From positions 17,053 through 81,052 of the forward strand of contig BPHC01000012.1 in assembly GCA_026003355.1 (NCBI GenBank): a stretch of DNA of 64,000 nt. Reading direction: 5' to 3'. The notes below the pieces were generated by a model. That model did not search any database. It was not told the DNA's origin and saw only the letters and a list, made by a program, of their open reading frames with translations. This document shows positions 46,103 through 55,555 of the stretch, one piece after another. The stretch comes from Cyclobacteriaceae bacterium (GTDB taxonomy: Bacteria > Bacteroidota > Bacteroidia > Cytophagales > Cyclobacteriaceae). The stretch's first letter is position 1; every line of letters starts with the position of its first letter. The translations under genes were made by a program, and so were the position numbers.

Positions 46103-47608
46103 TTATTGATCAGAAAGTTGTTGCAGGAGTTTTTGTTTCCACGAATGGTATGCCCGGGTATATGCTTCTGCAAGCCGGGATTCCGGTTCATACTGCTTAA
46201 CACAGTAGAGATGCCGGTGTGCCTCTTCCGAATTGCTAAAAATGCCGGCTCCGATGCCGGCGCCCCGTGCAGCTCCGCTGGCGCCATCGGTATTGTAAAG
46301 GTACAGCCGGGCGCCTGTTATGTTTGCAAATGCCTTGCAGAATATTTCGCTGAGGAACATGTTAGCCGTTCCGGCCCGGATTATCTGGGTGGCGGCTCCC
46401 AGCTCTTTTAACACTTCAAAACCATAACCCAGCGCAAAGACTATACCTTCCTGCACTGCCCGGCTCAGGTGGTTTATTGTATGCCGGTTAAGGTTAAGAC
46501 CATGAATGCTGGCACCAATATTTCTGTTTTGCAGTACACGTTCAGCTCCGTTGCCAAAGGGCAGTACCATAAGACCTTCGGATCCCGGAGGTACGGAAGC
46601 GGCCAGCTCGTTCAGTATTTGATAATCGGGCACCTGGTGATTAAGCCCCAGGTTTTTGCGCAGCCAGCTATTCATAATTCCGGTTCCGTTAATGCATAAT
46701 AATACGCCCAGGCGGGGCTGTTCCGGGCGGTGGTTAACGTGTACAAAAGTGTTTACCCTGGCCAGCCGGTCGGCTACCGGTTTATCGGTTACCACATAAA
46801 CCACCCCCGAAGTGCCGGCGGTTGCCGCGGCCTCGCCCGGGTGGAGCACGTTAAGCGAGAATGCATTATTGGGCTGGTCGCCTGCACGGTAGGCTACCGG
46901 CGTTCCTTGCTTTAGCCCGAGTTCATCGGCTGCTGTTTGGGTTAGCCGGCCCTGCACAGCGAAGGTCGGTACCGTTTCGGGCAGTAAGCCGGGATCTATT
47001 TTATAGAAATCAAGAAGTCGTTCGGGTACCGTGTTTTTGCGGTAATCCCACAGAATGGCTTCCGACAGACCGGAAACGGTGGTGTTGATTGTACCCGTAA
47101 GCCGCATGGCCAGGTAGTCGCCCGGGAGCATGGCTTTGAAAATCTTTTCATAAATGTGGGGCTCGTTTTCCTGCACCCACCTGAGCTTAGAGGCGGTAAA
47201 GTTTCCCGGGGAGTTGAGCAGCCGTTCTATGCAATACATTTCGCCCAACTGTCTGAAGGCCCGGTTTCCGGTTTCTACAGCACGGCTGTCGCACCAGATT
47301 ATGGCCGGGCGCAGCACGTTTCCCTGGCGGTCGGTCACCACCAGGCCGTGCATTTGGTAGGCTATTCCAATGGCTTTAATGTGTGCAGGGTTGGCCCGGG
47401 ACTCTTTTAATATAGAGTGGGTGGCGGCTTTTACATGGCGCCACCAGTCGTTGGGGTGCTGTTCGGCCTGGTCGGGCCGGGGGCTGAGAATTTCCATTTC
47501 CTGCCGGGGGGCAGTGGCAGTGGCCAAGGTTTTGCCGGTGGCGGCATCCAGCAGGGCAGCCTTAACAGAGGAGCTTCCCAGGTCGTATCCCAGCAGGTAG
47601 GTTTTCAT
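46103..47608 (-). CDS. xylB: Xylulokinase
   Basis: 501 residues of the FGGY family. N-terminal ATP-domain motif LGYDLGSSSVKAALLD, the xylulose-recognition segment PDQAEQHPNDWW, AIGIAYQMHGLV, catalytic Asp region YRAGDQPNNAFSLN, and the C-terminal ATP domain IRAGTANMFLSEIFCKAFANIT followed by GAARGAGIGAG. Phosphorylates D-xylulose to xylulose 5-phosphate. Lies 15 bp upstream of xylA; its start faces susC across 236 bp. Confidence 0.93.
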   Translation of the reverse strand: MKTYLLGYDLGSSSVKAALLDAATGKTLATATAPRQEMEILSPRPDQAEQHPNDWWRHVKAATHSILKESRANPAHIKAIGIAYQMHGLVVTDRQGNVLRPAIIWCDSRAVETGNRAFRQLGEMYCIERLLNSPGNFTASKLRWVQENEPHIYEKIFKAMLPGDYLAMRLTGTINTTVSGLSEAILWDYRKNTVPERLLDFYKIDPGLLPETVPTFAVQGRLTQTAADELGLKQGTPVAYRAGDQPNNAFSLNVLHPGEAAATAGTSGVVYVVTDKPVADRLARVNTFVHVNHRPEQPRLGVLLCINGTGIMNSWLRKNLGLNHQVPDYQILNELAASVPPGSEGLMVLPFGNGAERVLQNRNIGASIHGLNLNRHTINHLSRAVQEGIVFALGYGFEVLKELGAATQIIRAGTANMFLSEIFCKAFANITGARLYLYNTDGASGAARGAGIGAGIFSNSEEAHRHLYCVKQYEPESRLAEAYTRAYHSWKQKLLQQLSDQ

Positions 47609-47668
47609 GGTTTAAAAGAAAGTTCAATTCAGCAGAAAATTGGCCACAAAATCAATAAAAAAATATAA

Positions 47669-47686
47669 ATCGGTTGCATGGTGCAA
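47669..47686. promoter_or_regulatory. Candidate LacI-family operator, copy 1
   Basis: ATCGGTTGCAT at 47669-47679 is repeated exactly at 47734-47744, 65 bp apart. Here it extends into the palindrome TTGCA-TGG-TGCAA (47674-47686). About 65 bp upstream of the xylB start. Confidence 0.5.
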
Positions 47687-47705
47687 TTTTATTTTTTGAG
47701 CACAT

Positions 47706-47715
47706 TAAACGTTTA
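47706..47715. promoter_or_regulatory. Palindrome TAAACGTTTA
   Basis: A perfect 10-bp palindrome with a central CG, as found in LacI/GalR-type operators, between the two ATCGGTTGCAT copies. Confidence 0.35.
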
Positions 47716-47728
47716 TGAAAAATTTTTT

Positions 47729-47744
47729 ATGCAATCGGTTGCAT
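47729..47744. promoter_or_regulatory. Candidate LacI-family operator, copy 2
   Basis: ATGCAA-TCGG-TTGCAT, perfect six-base arms around a central CG step, the classic LacI/GalR operator shape. It lies about 100 bp upstream of susC and 120 bp upstream of xylB, so it could control both. No LacI gene is in the window. Confidence 0.6.
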
Positions 47745-47844
47745 AATTCAAATTAACTCCTCACCTTAGTGTATCCTGCGGCGCAGGCCGGCGGGCCGGC
47801 ACGGGGAATAGTTCAAAAAAACCGTTTAACCAAACCAAAATTTT

Positions 47845-50800
47845 ATGGAGAATTTCAACCCTTTTTATGCTGAAAGAGGGCGGAAAACAACACGCAGCAC
47901 CTGGTTGCTGCTGATTGCGCTGATTGTGCCGCCCCTGGTCTACGGGCAAACCACCGTTAGGGGTAAGGTAACTGATGAATCGGGTGCTGGTGTGCCGGGG
48001 GTAAACATTATTGTTAAAGGTACGGCCACGGGCACCACATCCGATGCTGGCGGCAACTACAGTATTGAAGTCCCTTCGGGCGGGCAGTCCGTTCTGGTCT
48101 TTTCCTTTATCGGCTATACCACCCTGGAGGTTGCCGTTGAAGGCCGCACGGTAATTGACGTAAGCCTCAGCCCCAGCGTGGAGGCCCTGAGCGAAGTGGT
48201 GGTGGTGGGGTATGGTGCTGTAAAGAAATCGGATCTAACCGGCTCGTTGGTGCAGGTTGACCAGAAAGCTCTGGCCGAAGTGCCTATTGGCAACATTGGC
48301 ATGGCTCTTCAGGGCAGGGCTGCAGGTGTGGATATTCAGCGTACTTCTTCCAGGCCCGGGGCCAATCCGCAAATCCGCATTCGGGGTAACCGGTCGCTGG
48401 GCGGAACAAACGATCCGCTGCTGGTTGTGGACGGCATCCCTTTCAGCGGAAGCATAAACGATATTAACCATAACGATATCATTTCCATAAACGTACTGAA
48501 AGACGCATCAGCTACAGCCATTTACGGATCAAGGAGTTCCAACGGAGTTATTCTTATAACCACAAAACGGGGCAGAATAGGTAAGCCAACATTAAGCTAT
48601 GACGGATACGTTGGACTAAATACCGTTTTAGGTAAATACGAACTTATGAATGGCGAAGAGTATGCCCGTTTTAAAGACATTGCCAACACCTACCCCTACA
48701 CGGCAACTGAAATAGAATCGATGTTGCTGGGTCGGTCAACCGACTGGCAGGATGTTATGTATAAAAATGGCATCATGACAAATCATGATATAACCGTTTC
48801 CGGAGGCAACGAAGAAACGCAGTATTCAATTGGTACCGGATACTTTCGCGAAACCACCGTTTTGCCCGGACAGGCCTTTACACGCTATTCATTGCGTGCG
48901 ACAATTGACCAAAAAATAGGCAATCGCATACAAATTGGCGTGAATTCAATGAACAACGTAGGCATTACCGATGGTGAAAATGTAAATCCAATGTTTCAGA
49001 TTCTTACGCTTAGCCCCCTGTATGTGCCCTACACTTCAAGCGGACAAATAAACGACTTACCGGCTATTGGCAGCGTAGACGAACCTACAAGAAACCCGCT
49101 GCTTCTCTACCGTGAAGATTTGTGGAAACAGCAACGCAGAAGGTTGAGAACCTTCAATAGTTTATATGGAGAGTTAAAAATTCTGGAAAGTTTAAAATAC
49201 CGCGTCAACGTTGGATTGGATTACCGGCAGGACGAATATGGTGAATATCTTGGATCGAACACACCCTTCCGAAACGGAGCCGTTAACCAGGCCAGCGTGG
49301 AGAATGGTGATGCCTGGAGTTACACCATCGAAAACCTTCTTATCTACAACAAAACCTTTGCCAACAAGCACACTGTTAATGTAACCGCCATGTACAGTGT
49401 ACAGGAAGAAGAGGGCAACAGCTCCAGAACCACAGCCGAAGGCGTGTTTGCCGATTACGTTCAGTACTACAACCTGGGACTGGCCGACAGGCTTCAAAGT
49501 GCCTCGGGTAATTATTACCGCTGGGGACTCTTATCCTACATGGGTAGAGTAAATTACAATTATGCCGACCGGTATCTGGCAACCATTACCTACCGGTTAG
49601 ATGGCTCATCAAGACTGGCTGAAGGAAACAAATGGTTTAACTATCCGGCTATTGCTTTAGGATGGAATATTCATAACGAAGCATTTATGAATAGTCTATC
49701 TGTTATTTCCAATCTTAAATTACGTGCAGGCTACGGCCTAACATCCAATCAGGCCATTAATCCATATTCTTCGTTGGGAAACCTCAGCCGCATACCCTAC
49801 AACTTCGGGAACACAGGCACCTTTGGATTTCTGGTTAATTCGTTACCTAACCAAAATCTTACCTGGGAATTTACCCGAACCACAAACATTGGTGTTGACT
49901 TTGGCCTGTTTGCTAACCGCCTGACGGGTACCGTTGAACTTTATGAGCAAAAAACATCCGATATCCTTCAAAACCGCCAGCTTCCGGTAACGGCAGGTGT
50001 TCCCGGATCGTTTGCGCAAAACATTGGCAAAACCGAAAATAAAGGAATAGAAGTTACGCTGGGCGGTATAATACTTGAGCGCCCCAACGGACTAACATGG
50101 AGCATGGATGCCAACTTTTTTCTGAACCGTGAAAAAATTGTACAACTGTCTGACCCGACTGTTACGCGTGATATTGTAAACGGCTGGCACGTTGGACACC
50201 CGGTAGATGTGATTTATGATTTTGAAAAAATTGGCATCTGGCAAACGGGTGAAAGCGGGGGTACACCCGGGCAAATAAAACTAAAAGACCAAAATGGCGA
50301 TAACGTTATTGATCCGGACAACGACCGCGTTATTCTGGGCTATCTGCAACCCAAATGGCAGGGTGGATTAACCACACGCCTCGCCTACAAAGGATTTGAT
50401 CTTTCGGTTGTTGCCTTTGGCCGGGTAGGTGGTATGTTAGTTAGCACGTTGTATCAGGCCAACATAGGTTTCCCTATAAACTCTCTTGAAGGAAGAAGAA
50501 ATGGCCCGCGTGTTGATTATTGGACTCCCGACAATCCCACCAACAAATATCCCAAACCGGGCATGGGACAGGTTCCGGTCGGGCCCGATCAGGGTTCTAC
50601 TTTGGGTTATTTTGATGCAACCTTCCTGAAAATCAGAAGCATTAACCTCGGGTACCAGCTTCCCCCCTCCATTTTGGGTCGCACGGGTATTACTTCTCTG
50701 CGTGTTTACGCAACTGTGCAAAGTCCATTCAAAGCTTTCTTTTCTGAATACGTTAAAGAAGGAGGCCTTGACCCTGAGCCAACCGGCCGTGGCGGCTCGG

Positions 50801-50898
50801 TAACGCCGGGATTTGGTGCCGGATCGAACCGGTTAACTGTTCAACCAAATACACCTTTAACACGGACCTTCATATTCGGTGTTAATGTGCGGTACTAA
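47845..50898 (+). CDS. SusC/RagA-type TonB-linked outer membrane transporter
   Basis: 1017 residues. Signal peptide (STWLLLIALIVPPLVYGQ), then a CarboxypepD_reg-like domain (TVRGKVTDESGAGVPGVNI), the plug with the TonB box region SEVVVVGYGAVKKSDLTGS, PQIRIRGNRSLGGTNDPLLVVDGIP and VLKDASATAIYGSRSSNGVI, and the 22-stranded barrel ending RTFIFGVNVRY. Imports oligosaccharides with its SusD partner. First gene of the xylan locus. Start at 47845 follows an AT-rich leader with the LacI-like palindromes. Confidence 0.96.
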   Translation: MENFNPFYAERGRKTTRSTWLLLIALIVPPLVYGQTTVRGKVTDESGAGVPGVNIIVKGTATGTTSDAGGNYSIEVPSGGQSVLVFSFIGYTTLEVAVEGRTVIDVSLSPSVEALSEVVVVGYGAVKKSDLTGSLVQVDQKALAEVPIGNIGMALQGRAAGVDIQRTSSRPGANPQIRIRGNRSLGGTNDPLLVVDGIPFSGSINDINHNDIISINVLKDASATAIYGSRSSNGVILITTKRGRIGKPTLSYDGYVGLNTVLGKYELMNGEEYARFKDIANTYPYTATEIESMLLGRSTDWQDVMYKNGIMTNHDITVSGGNEETQYSIGTGYFRETTVLPGQAFTRYSLRATIDQKIGNRIQIGVNSMNNVGITDGENVNPMFQILTLSPLYVPYTSSGQINDLPAIGSVDEPTRNPLLLYREDLWKQQRRRLRTFNSLYGELKILESLKYRVNVGLDYRQDEYGEYLGSNTPFRNGAVNQASVENGDAWSYTIENLLIYNKTFANKHTVNVTAMYSVQEEEGNSSRTTAEGVFADYVQYYNLGLADRLQSASGNYYRWGLLSYMGRVNYNYADRYLATITYRLDGSSRLAEGNKWFNYPAIALGWNIHNEAFMNSLSVISNLKLRAGYGLTSNQAINPYSSLGNLSRIPYNFGNTGTFGFLVNSLPNQNLTWEFTRTTNIGVDFGLFANRLTGTVELYEQKTSDILQNRQLPVTAGVPGSFAQNIGKTENKGIEVTLGGIILERPNGLTWSMDANFFLNREKIVQLSDPTVTRDIVNGWHVGHPVDVIYDFEKIGIWQTGESGGTPGQIKLKDQNGDNVIDPDNDRVILGYLQPKWQGGLTTRLAYKGFDLSVVAFGRVGGMLVSTLYQANIGFPINSLEGRRNGPRVDYWTPDNPTNKYPKPGMGQVPVGPDQGSTLGYFDATFLKIRSINLGYQLPPSILGRTGITSLRVYATVQSPFKAFFSEYVKEGGLDPEPTGRGGSVTPGFGAGSNRLTVQPNTPLTRTFIFGVNVRY

Positions 50899-50916
50899 CT
50901 TTTAAATGTACATACT

Positions 50917-52758
50917 ATGAAATTTCAAAACACAAAACTCTATACGCTTATACTGAGCATTGCCATGCTCTTTAGCAGCAACTCCTGCAACGATGTGCTT
51001 GAAGAAAAGCCCCGTTCCGTGCTGGTTCCTGATTTCTTCCGCACGGCCGCCGGTATCAATGCAGGCCTCACAGCCGCCTATGCATACTTTAGGTATTACT
51101 ATGGTACAGAAGGCGGAATGAACCTTACTGTTTACGGCACTGATGAGTTTACTCACGGCCAGCAGGTATCGAACCCCCCGTTTAATATTTACGAAGGGGT
51201 AAACAGCATTAATCCCGGACTGGGTGACCTGCTTACTCCATGGAACCGGGCTTATCCGGCTATAAACACCTGCAATGGAATTATTGACATTGGCTCGCAG
51301 GCTACCGATTTAACACCTGAAGCAAAAGCACAGTTAATTGCCGAAGCAAAATTTATTCGCGCAAACTGGTATTTTATTCTGGTTCAGACTTTCGGAGGCG
51401 TAACCCTGGATTTGGGCTCAGGCCCGTTACGGTTCAATACAAATCCTACCAATATCTCTGTTCGCGCCTCAGCTGCCGAGGTTTATGAAGCCATTATCAA
51501 TGACCTTGAAGATGCCGTAGCCAACTTACCGGCTACCAGGCCAACCACACCCGGAAGGGTATGGAAAGCCACCGCCCTTCATCTCTTATCAAAGGTACAC
51601 CTTACACGTGGCTCAAAACCAGAATTGGCCCAGCCAAACGACATACAAAAGGCATACGATTATGCCATGGACCTGATAAATAACCGATCAGCATACGGAG
51701 TACAGTTGCTTTCTGATTTTGCCCAGGTGCACGCTCAGGGCAATGAAAATAATGCTGAAGTGCTCTGGGCCGTACAATGGATTGATGACCCCCAGTTTAA
51801 CAACAACAATGGTTTTCTCGGTGGAGATGAAGCCTTAAGACAAAACCGCAGCAATTTCTTCTTCCGTTGCTTCTATCACAACAACATGCCGGGAGTTGTT
51901 CGCGATGTAGCCAACGGGCGGCCATTTGTTAGATATAAACCCACACCGTGGTTGTTGGATGTGGCATTTGCCGATAAGGTTAACGACTCCAGGTATTATA
52001 AATCATTTCAAATTGTTTGGTATTGCAATTCCACATCAACAACGCCTCCCATCCCAACCTGGACAACCGCTGATGTATCCGCCGGCTATGTGGATCAGCG
52101 CGGCAATCCGGCAGTGGCAGGGCAGCCCAAATTCATTCTTGGCGATACAGCCCTGTTTATGGTACCGGCCCATCTTGTTGCCCAATACACTCCCGTAGCC
52201 AAGAAAAGTTTTAGGGTGGTACTGCCATCTGAAATTAATAGTCAAAATATGTATTACCCCAGTTTAAGCAAATACAACGCTACTCAACCCAGGCCCAACA
52301 ACGATCCGAATATTTCTTCTGTAAGGCCCTTTATTGTTTACCGTTTTGCCGAAACATACCTGCTGGCCGCCGAAGCCGCACATCTGCTGGGTAACAATAC
52401 CGAAGCTGCTAATCTCATAAATGTTATTCGCACGCGCGCCGCTACATCACCGGCCCATGTGCCCGCCATGCAGATTAGCGCAAGTGATGTTACCATAGAT
52501 TTTATTTTGGATGAACGCGCCCGTGAACTGTGCGGTGAACAAATGCGCTGGTTTGACCTTGTTCGTACAGGCAAACTCATCGACAGAGTTAAAAACAGCT
52601 ATACGCTTTCATTTAACGGAGGTGCACCTACGGCAGGGCAAAGCCCTCAGAATCCGCAGGCAAAGCACTATCTGAGGCCTATCCCTCAATCGCAAATTGA
52701 CCTGTCGGTAGATCCTACATCTCCCGATGGAAAGTATCCGCAAAATCCAGGTTATTGA
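50917..52758 (+). CDS. SusD/RagB surface glycan-binding lipoprotein
   Basis: 613 residues. Lipoprotein signal with lipobox SNSCND. The TPR-like helical core is visible: KAQLIAEAKFIRANWYFILVQTFGGV, and the C-terminal RPFIVYRFAETYLLAAEAAHLLGNN and ERARELCGEQMRWFDLVRTGKL, all hallmarks of SusD. It caps the SusC barrel and binds glycan. 18 bp after susC. Confidence 0.95.
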   Translation: MKFQNTKLYTLILSIAMLFSSNSCNDVLEEKPRSVLVPDFFRTAAGINAGLTAAYAYFRYYYGTEGGMNLTVYGTDEFTHGQQVSNPPFNIYEGVNSINPGLGDLLTPWNRAYPAINTCNGIIDIGSQATDLTPEAKAQLIAEAKFIRANWYFILVQTFGGVTLDLGSGPLRFNTNPTNISVRASAAEVYEAIINDLEDAVANLPATRPTTPGRVWKATALHLLSKVHLTRGSKPELAQPNDIQKAYDYAMDLINNRSAYGVQLLSDFAQVHAQGNENNAEVLWAVQWIDDPQFNNNNGFLGGDEALRQNRSNFFFRCFYHNNMPGVVRDVANGRPFVRYKPTPWLLDVAFADKVNDSRYYKSFQIVWYCNSTSTTPPIPTWTTADVSAGYVDQRGNPAVAGQPKFILGDTALFMVPAHLVAQYTPVAKKSFRVVLPSEINSQNMYYPSLSKYNATQPRPNNDPNISSVRPFIVYRFAETYLLAAEAAHLLGNNTEAANLINVIRTRAATSPAHVPAMQISASDVTIDFILDERARELCGEQMRWFDLVRTGKLIDRVKNSYTLSFNGGAPTAGQSPQNPQAKHYLRPIPQSQIDLSVDPTSPDGKYPQNPGY

Positions 52759-52784
52759 ATCTGTTATCTTAAACTTTAACCGTT

Positions 52785-54008
52785 ATGAAAAACAGCAAAA
52801 CATTAGCAGTTAAAATATTACCCGTGCTGCTGCTCTTTCTGAGTATGCCGGCCTGTGAAGAAGATAAGCTAACAGGCAGCAATCCGGAAGGGAGCATTAC
52901 AGACGTAAGCTCCAGAATTACAGGATTCGGCACTCCGCAAACCGGTGCGGGCGCAACGCTTACGGTTTTGGGAACTCAGTTACAGGATGTGGTACGGGTA
53001 ATTTTTGATGGAAAAGTTGTAAACCAAAACATCGTTGCAACCGAAACCAGCGTGAGTTTCAGGGTGCCTACTACCGTAAGCCTAGGTGTAAAGCAATTTT
53101 CACTTCTTTTCAAAGGTAACCTTATAGCCAATGGCGAAATTGAGGTAATTCCATTGCCTGCACTTTCTTATGCCGATCCGGTGGCCGGAAATGCGGGAAC
53201 TACAGTTATCCTTCATGGTGTGAATATGAACACCATTACTGCTGTACGTGTTGGCGATATTGCCGCTACAATTACAGGCACACCTACAGCTACAACAGTA
53301 ACATTCACAGTGCCCACCGGTGCCACCACCTCAAAAATTACGGTCGAGTCAACGGGAGGACCGGTACAAAGTACGTTCGATTTTATTGTGTGCAGCAGCA
53401 GTCCCAGCCATGTTCAATGCCTGCCGGTTTTGAACGGCAACCTGGGATTTGAGAACGGAACCATAGGTGGCAGCCTGGGCGGTGATCTCTTCACTGCCGG
53501 AGGCTCTTCGGTATGGCAAATTATCGCTTCGCCAGGCGGTGCCCCGGGACTGGGAGCCAAAACACTACAGGTTACCGTAAATGCTCTGGAGGCTAATCCG
53601 GCATCAGCACCCGGAGGCAGCGGAGACACCTGGCGCATTCAATTGGTTATAAACGGTCCGTTGCCAAACCCTAATCCAGATAATATACAAGGCTTTTTGG
53701 TAACCCCGGGCCGGCGTTTTGCCATTCTGGGCCGGATATGGGCCGACCAGAGCGGAAGAATAGTGCGTATTACCGGAGGAAGAAGAACTCCGTGTTGCGG
53801 TGATTTTTCGGGCACACAGGATATTACCCTTAGCAGCGGCTGGAATTACATACAGGTTGAAGTTCAGCATTCAGCCGCTGACCACGCTGCCGGATACCCA
53901 AATAATGCGCATGCCTCCATTCAGGCAAATATTAACTATTCCGCAAACCTCGGAGCAGTGCTTCGTTTTGACGACTTCAGAATGGTTGATATTGGCCCGC
54001 GACAGTAG
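52785..54008 (+). CDS. Surface lipoprotein with two TIG domains and CBM-like module
   Basis: 407 residues. Lipoprotein signal ending in SMPACEE. Two IPT/TIG immunoglobulin-like domains (about 45-125 with ITGFGTPQTGAGATLTVLGTQL, and 125-205 with VAGNAGTTVILHGVNMNTITAVRVG) act as a stalk. From about residue 215 LNGNLGFENG ... VWQIIAS, and the final LRFDDFRMVDI resemble a CBM4/CBM22-type jelly roll. This layout fits SusE/SGBP-type xylan-binding proteins that hold substrate at the cell surface. A strong hairpin follows the gene. Confidence 0.82.
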   Translation: MKNSKTLAVKILPVLLLFLSMPACEEDKLTGSNPEGSITDVSSRITGFGTPQTGAGATLTVLGTQLQDVVRVIFDGKVVNQNIVATETSVSFRVPTTVSLGVKQFSLLFKGNLIANGEIEVIPLPALSYADPVAGNAGTTVILHGVNMNTITAVRVGDIAATITGTPTATTVTFTVPTGATTSKITVESTGGPVQSTFDFIVCSSSPSHVQCLPVLNGNLGFENGTIGGSLGGDLFTAGGSSVWQIIASPGGAPGLGAKTLQVTVNALEANPASAPGGSGDTWRIQLVINGPLPNPNPDNIQGFLVTPGRRFAILGRIWADQSGRIVRITGGRRTPCCGDFSGTQDITLSSGWNYIQVEVQHSAADHAAGYPNNAHASIQANINYSANLGAVLRFDDFRMVDIGPRQ

Positions 54009-54036
54009 CACCTGGTTTGCAGTTTAGGTTTATTCC

Positions 54037-54076
54037 AAATGTAAGTTGCCGGCTTAAGCACCGGCAACTTACATTT
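54037..54076. terminator. Strong hairpin between TIG lipoprotein and xylanase genes
   Basis: 16-bp perfect stem: AAATGTAAGTTGCCGG (54037-54052) and CCGGCAACTTACATTT (54061-54076), with an 8-base loop. Short A/T flanks only. It may terminate part of the susCD message or stabilise its 3' end, lowering xylanase expression relative to the binding proteins. Confidence 0.7.
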
Positions 54077-54106
54077 ATTGTAAAGTTCGATTTTCAAGTT
54101 GATGTC

Positions 54107-55381
54107 ATGAATTCATTCGTTTTAAAGGTATTTCTGGTTGCCGTATTTGCTTCAGGATTTTCGTGCCATGCACAAATTGCGGCAGGCAAATGCAAGTTCT
54201 TAGGTAATGTAATCGGCAATTATGTTCCTGCCTCATTTAATACTTACTGGAATCAGGTAACACCTGAAAACAGTGGCAAATGGGGAGTGGTTGAAGCTAC
54301 CCGCGATGTGATGAACTGGTCAGCGCTGGATATGGCCTATAACCATGCCAAAAACAATCGCTTTGCATTTAGATTCCACACACTTATTTGGGGAAATCAA
54401 CAACCCCTGTGGATTGCCAGCCTGCCTGCTGAAGAACAACTTCAGGAAATAGAGGAATGGTTCTCGCTGGCCGGGGCACGTTACCCTGGTGCAGACTGGC
54501 CCGAAGATGTTCCATTTTTCATTGACGTGGTAAACGAACCCATAAACGATCCACCCAATCAGGGTGGCGATGGCGGCAACTACATTCAGGCCCTTCTTGG
54601 CTCCTCAGGAAGCGGTTACGACTGGATTATTAAAGCATTTGAGTTGGCCAGAACCTATTTCCCAACGGCCAAGCTGCATATAAACGAATACAATGTAATC
54701 AATAACGATGCCCGTACAACCGAATATATCTACATCATAAACCAGTTAAAAATGCGCAACCTGATTGACGGCATAGGAATACAGTGCCATCGCTTCGAAA
54801 TTGAAGGCACGCCTTCCTCACAACTCATCAATAACCTTAACCGACTGGCAGAAACAGGCTTACCCATTTTTATTACCGAATTCGATGCCGGAAACCTGGG
54901 CAATACCGGCACCCCTGACGATAATCAGCAGCTTGAAGTATACCAGCGCGTTTTTCCGATACTGTGGAATCATCCTGCTGTTCATGGTATAACTTTATGG
55001 GGCTACATCCAGGGACAAACCTGGCAGTCTACCGCTTTTCTTCTGCGAAGCGATGGAACTGAAAGACCCGCACTTACCTGGCTCAGGGGCTTTGTGCCTA
55101 CTACACAGGGTGGCACGTTTTGCCTTGTTACCAACATAGAAGAAAAAATGCCAGGACTTTCTGTTTACCCTAATCCATCTTTTAACGGAACCTTTACCGT
55201 TAGCACCGGGGGAAAAGACTTTTTTATTCGGGTAACCGATGTATTCGGCCGGTTGTTGCTTCAAAAAACAATCCTAGCAAATGAACAGACTACTTTTATA
55301 CTGAATGAAAAACCAGGTCTGTACCTTATGGAAGCGAGCAATGGCCGGGGGCAATACCGCTACAAACTCATAATCCGCTGA
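54107..55381 (+). CDS. GH10 endo-1,4-beta-xylanase with T9SS sorting domain
   Basis: About 424 residues from the ATG at 54107 (MNSFVLKVFL, signal peptide to AQI); the frame upstream to 54017 overlaps the hairpin. The GH10 barrel includes KCKFLGNVIGNY, HTLIWGNQQPLW, catalytic acid/base Glu in FIDVVNEPINDPP and nucleophile Glu in PIFITEFDAGN. From about residue 355 a type A type-IX-secretion sorting domain follows (LSVYPNPSFNGTF ... YRYKLIIR), so the enzyme is exported across the outer membrane and probably attached at the surface. It cuts the xylan backbone outside the cell. Confidence 0.95.
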   Translation: MNSFVLKVFLVAVFASGFSCHAQIAAGKCKFLGNVIGNYVPASFNTYWNQVTPENSGKWGVVEATRDVMNWSALDMAYNHAKNNRFAFRFHTLIWGNQQPLWIASLPAEEQLQEIEEWFSLAGARYPGADWPEDVPFFIDVVNEPINDPPNQGGDGGNYIQALLGSSGSGYDWIIKAFELARTYFPTAKLHINEYNVINNDARTTEYIYIINQLKMRNLIDGIGIQCHRFEIEGTPSSQLINNLNRLAETGLPIFITEFDAGNLGNTGTPDDNQQLEVYQRVFPILWNHPAVHGITLWGYIQGQTWQSTAFLLRSDGTERPALTWLRGFVPTTQGGTFCLVTNIEEKMPGLSVYPNPSFNGTFTVSTGGKDFFIRVTDVFGRLLLQKTILANEQTTFILNEKPGLYLMEASNGRGQYRYKLIIR

Positions 55382-55555
55382 GTAATTGCCGGAATACTAC
55401 AACCGGTCAGGGGTTTTGAGTTGGCCTTAAATATTACCACCTGTTACCCTGTCCGGCAGTAGAAGCGTACTCACACTGCCTGCTCTTTCCATAACTACCG
55501 TTGCATTTGTAACATCATTTTGAATGTAAAACAGTTCATCCAAATTTAAACCTTT

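Noticed and set aside
47771..47805. Fifth copy of the palindromic repeat (GC-rich GGCCGGCGGGCCGGC)
   Set aside because: It is GC-rich and palindromic but does not share the CCCCTGC/GCAGGGG or CACCGGC arms.
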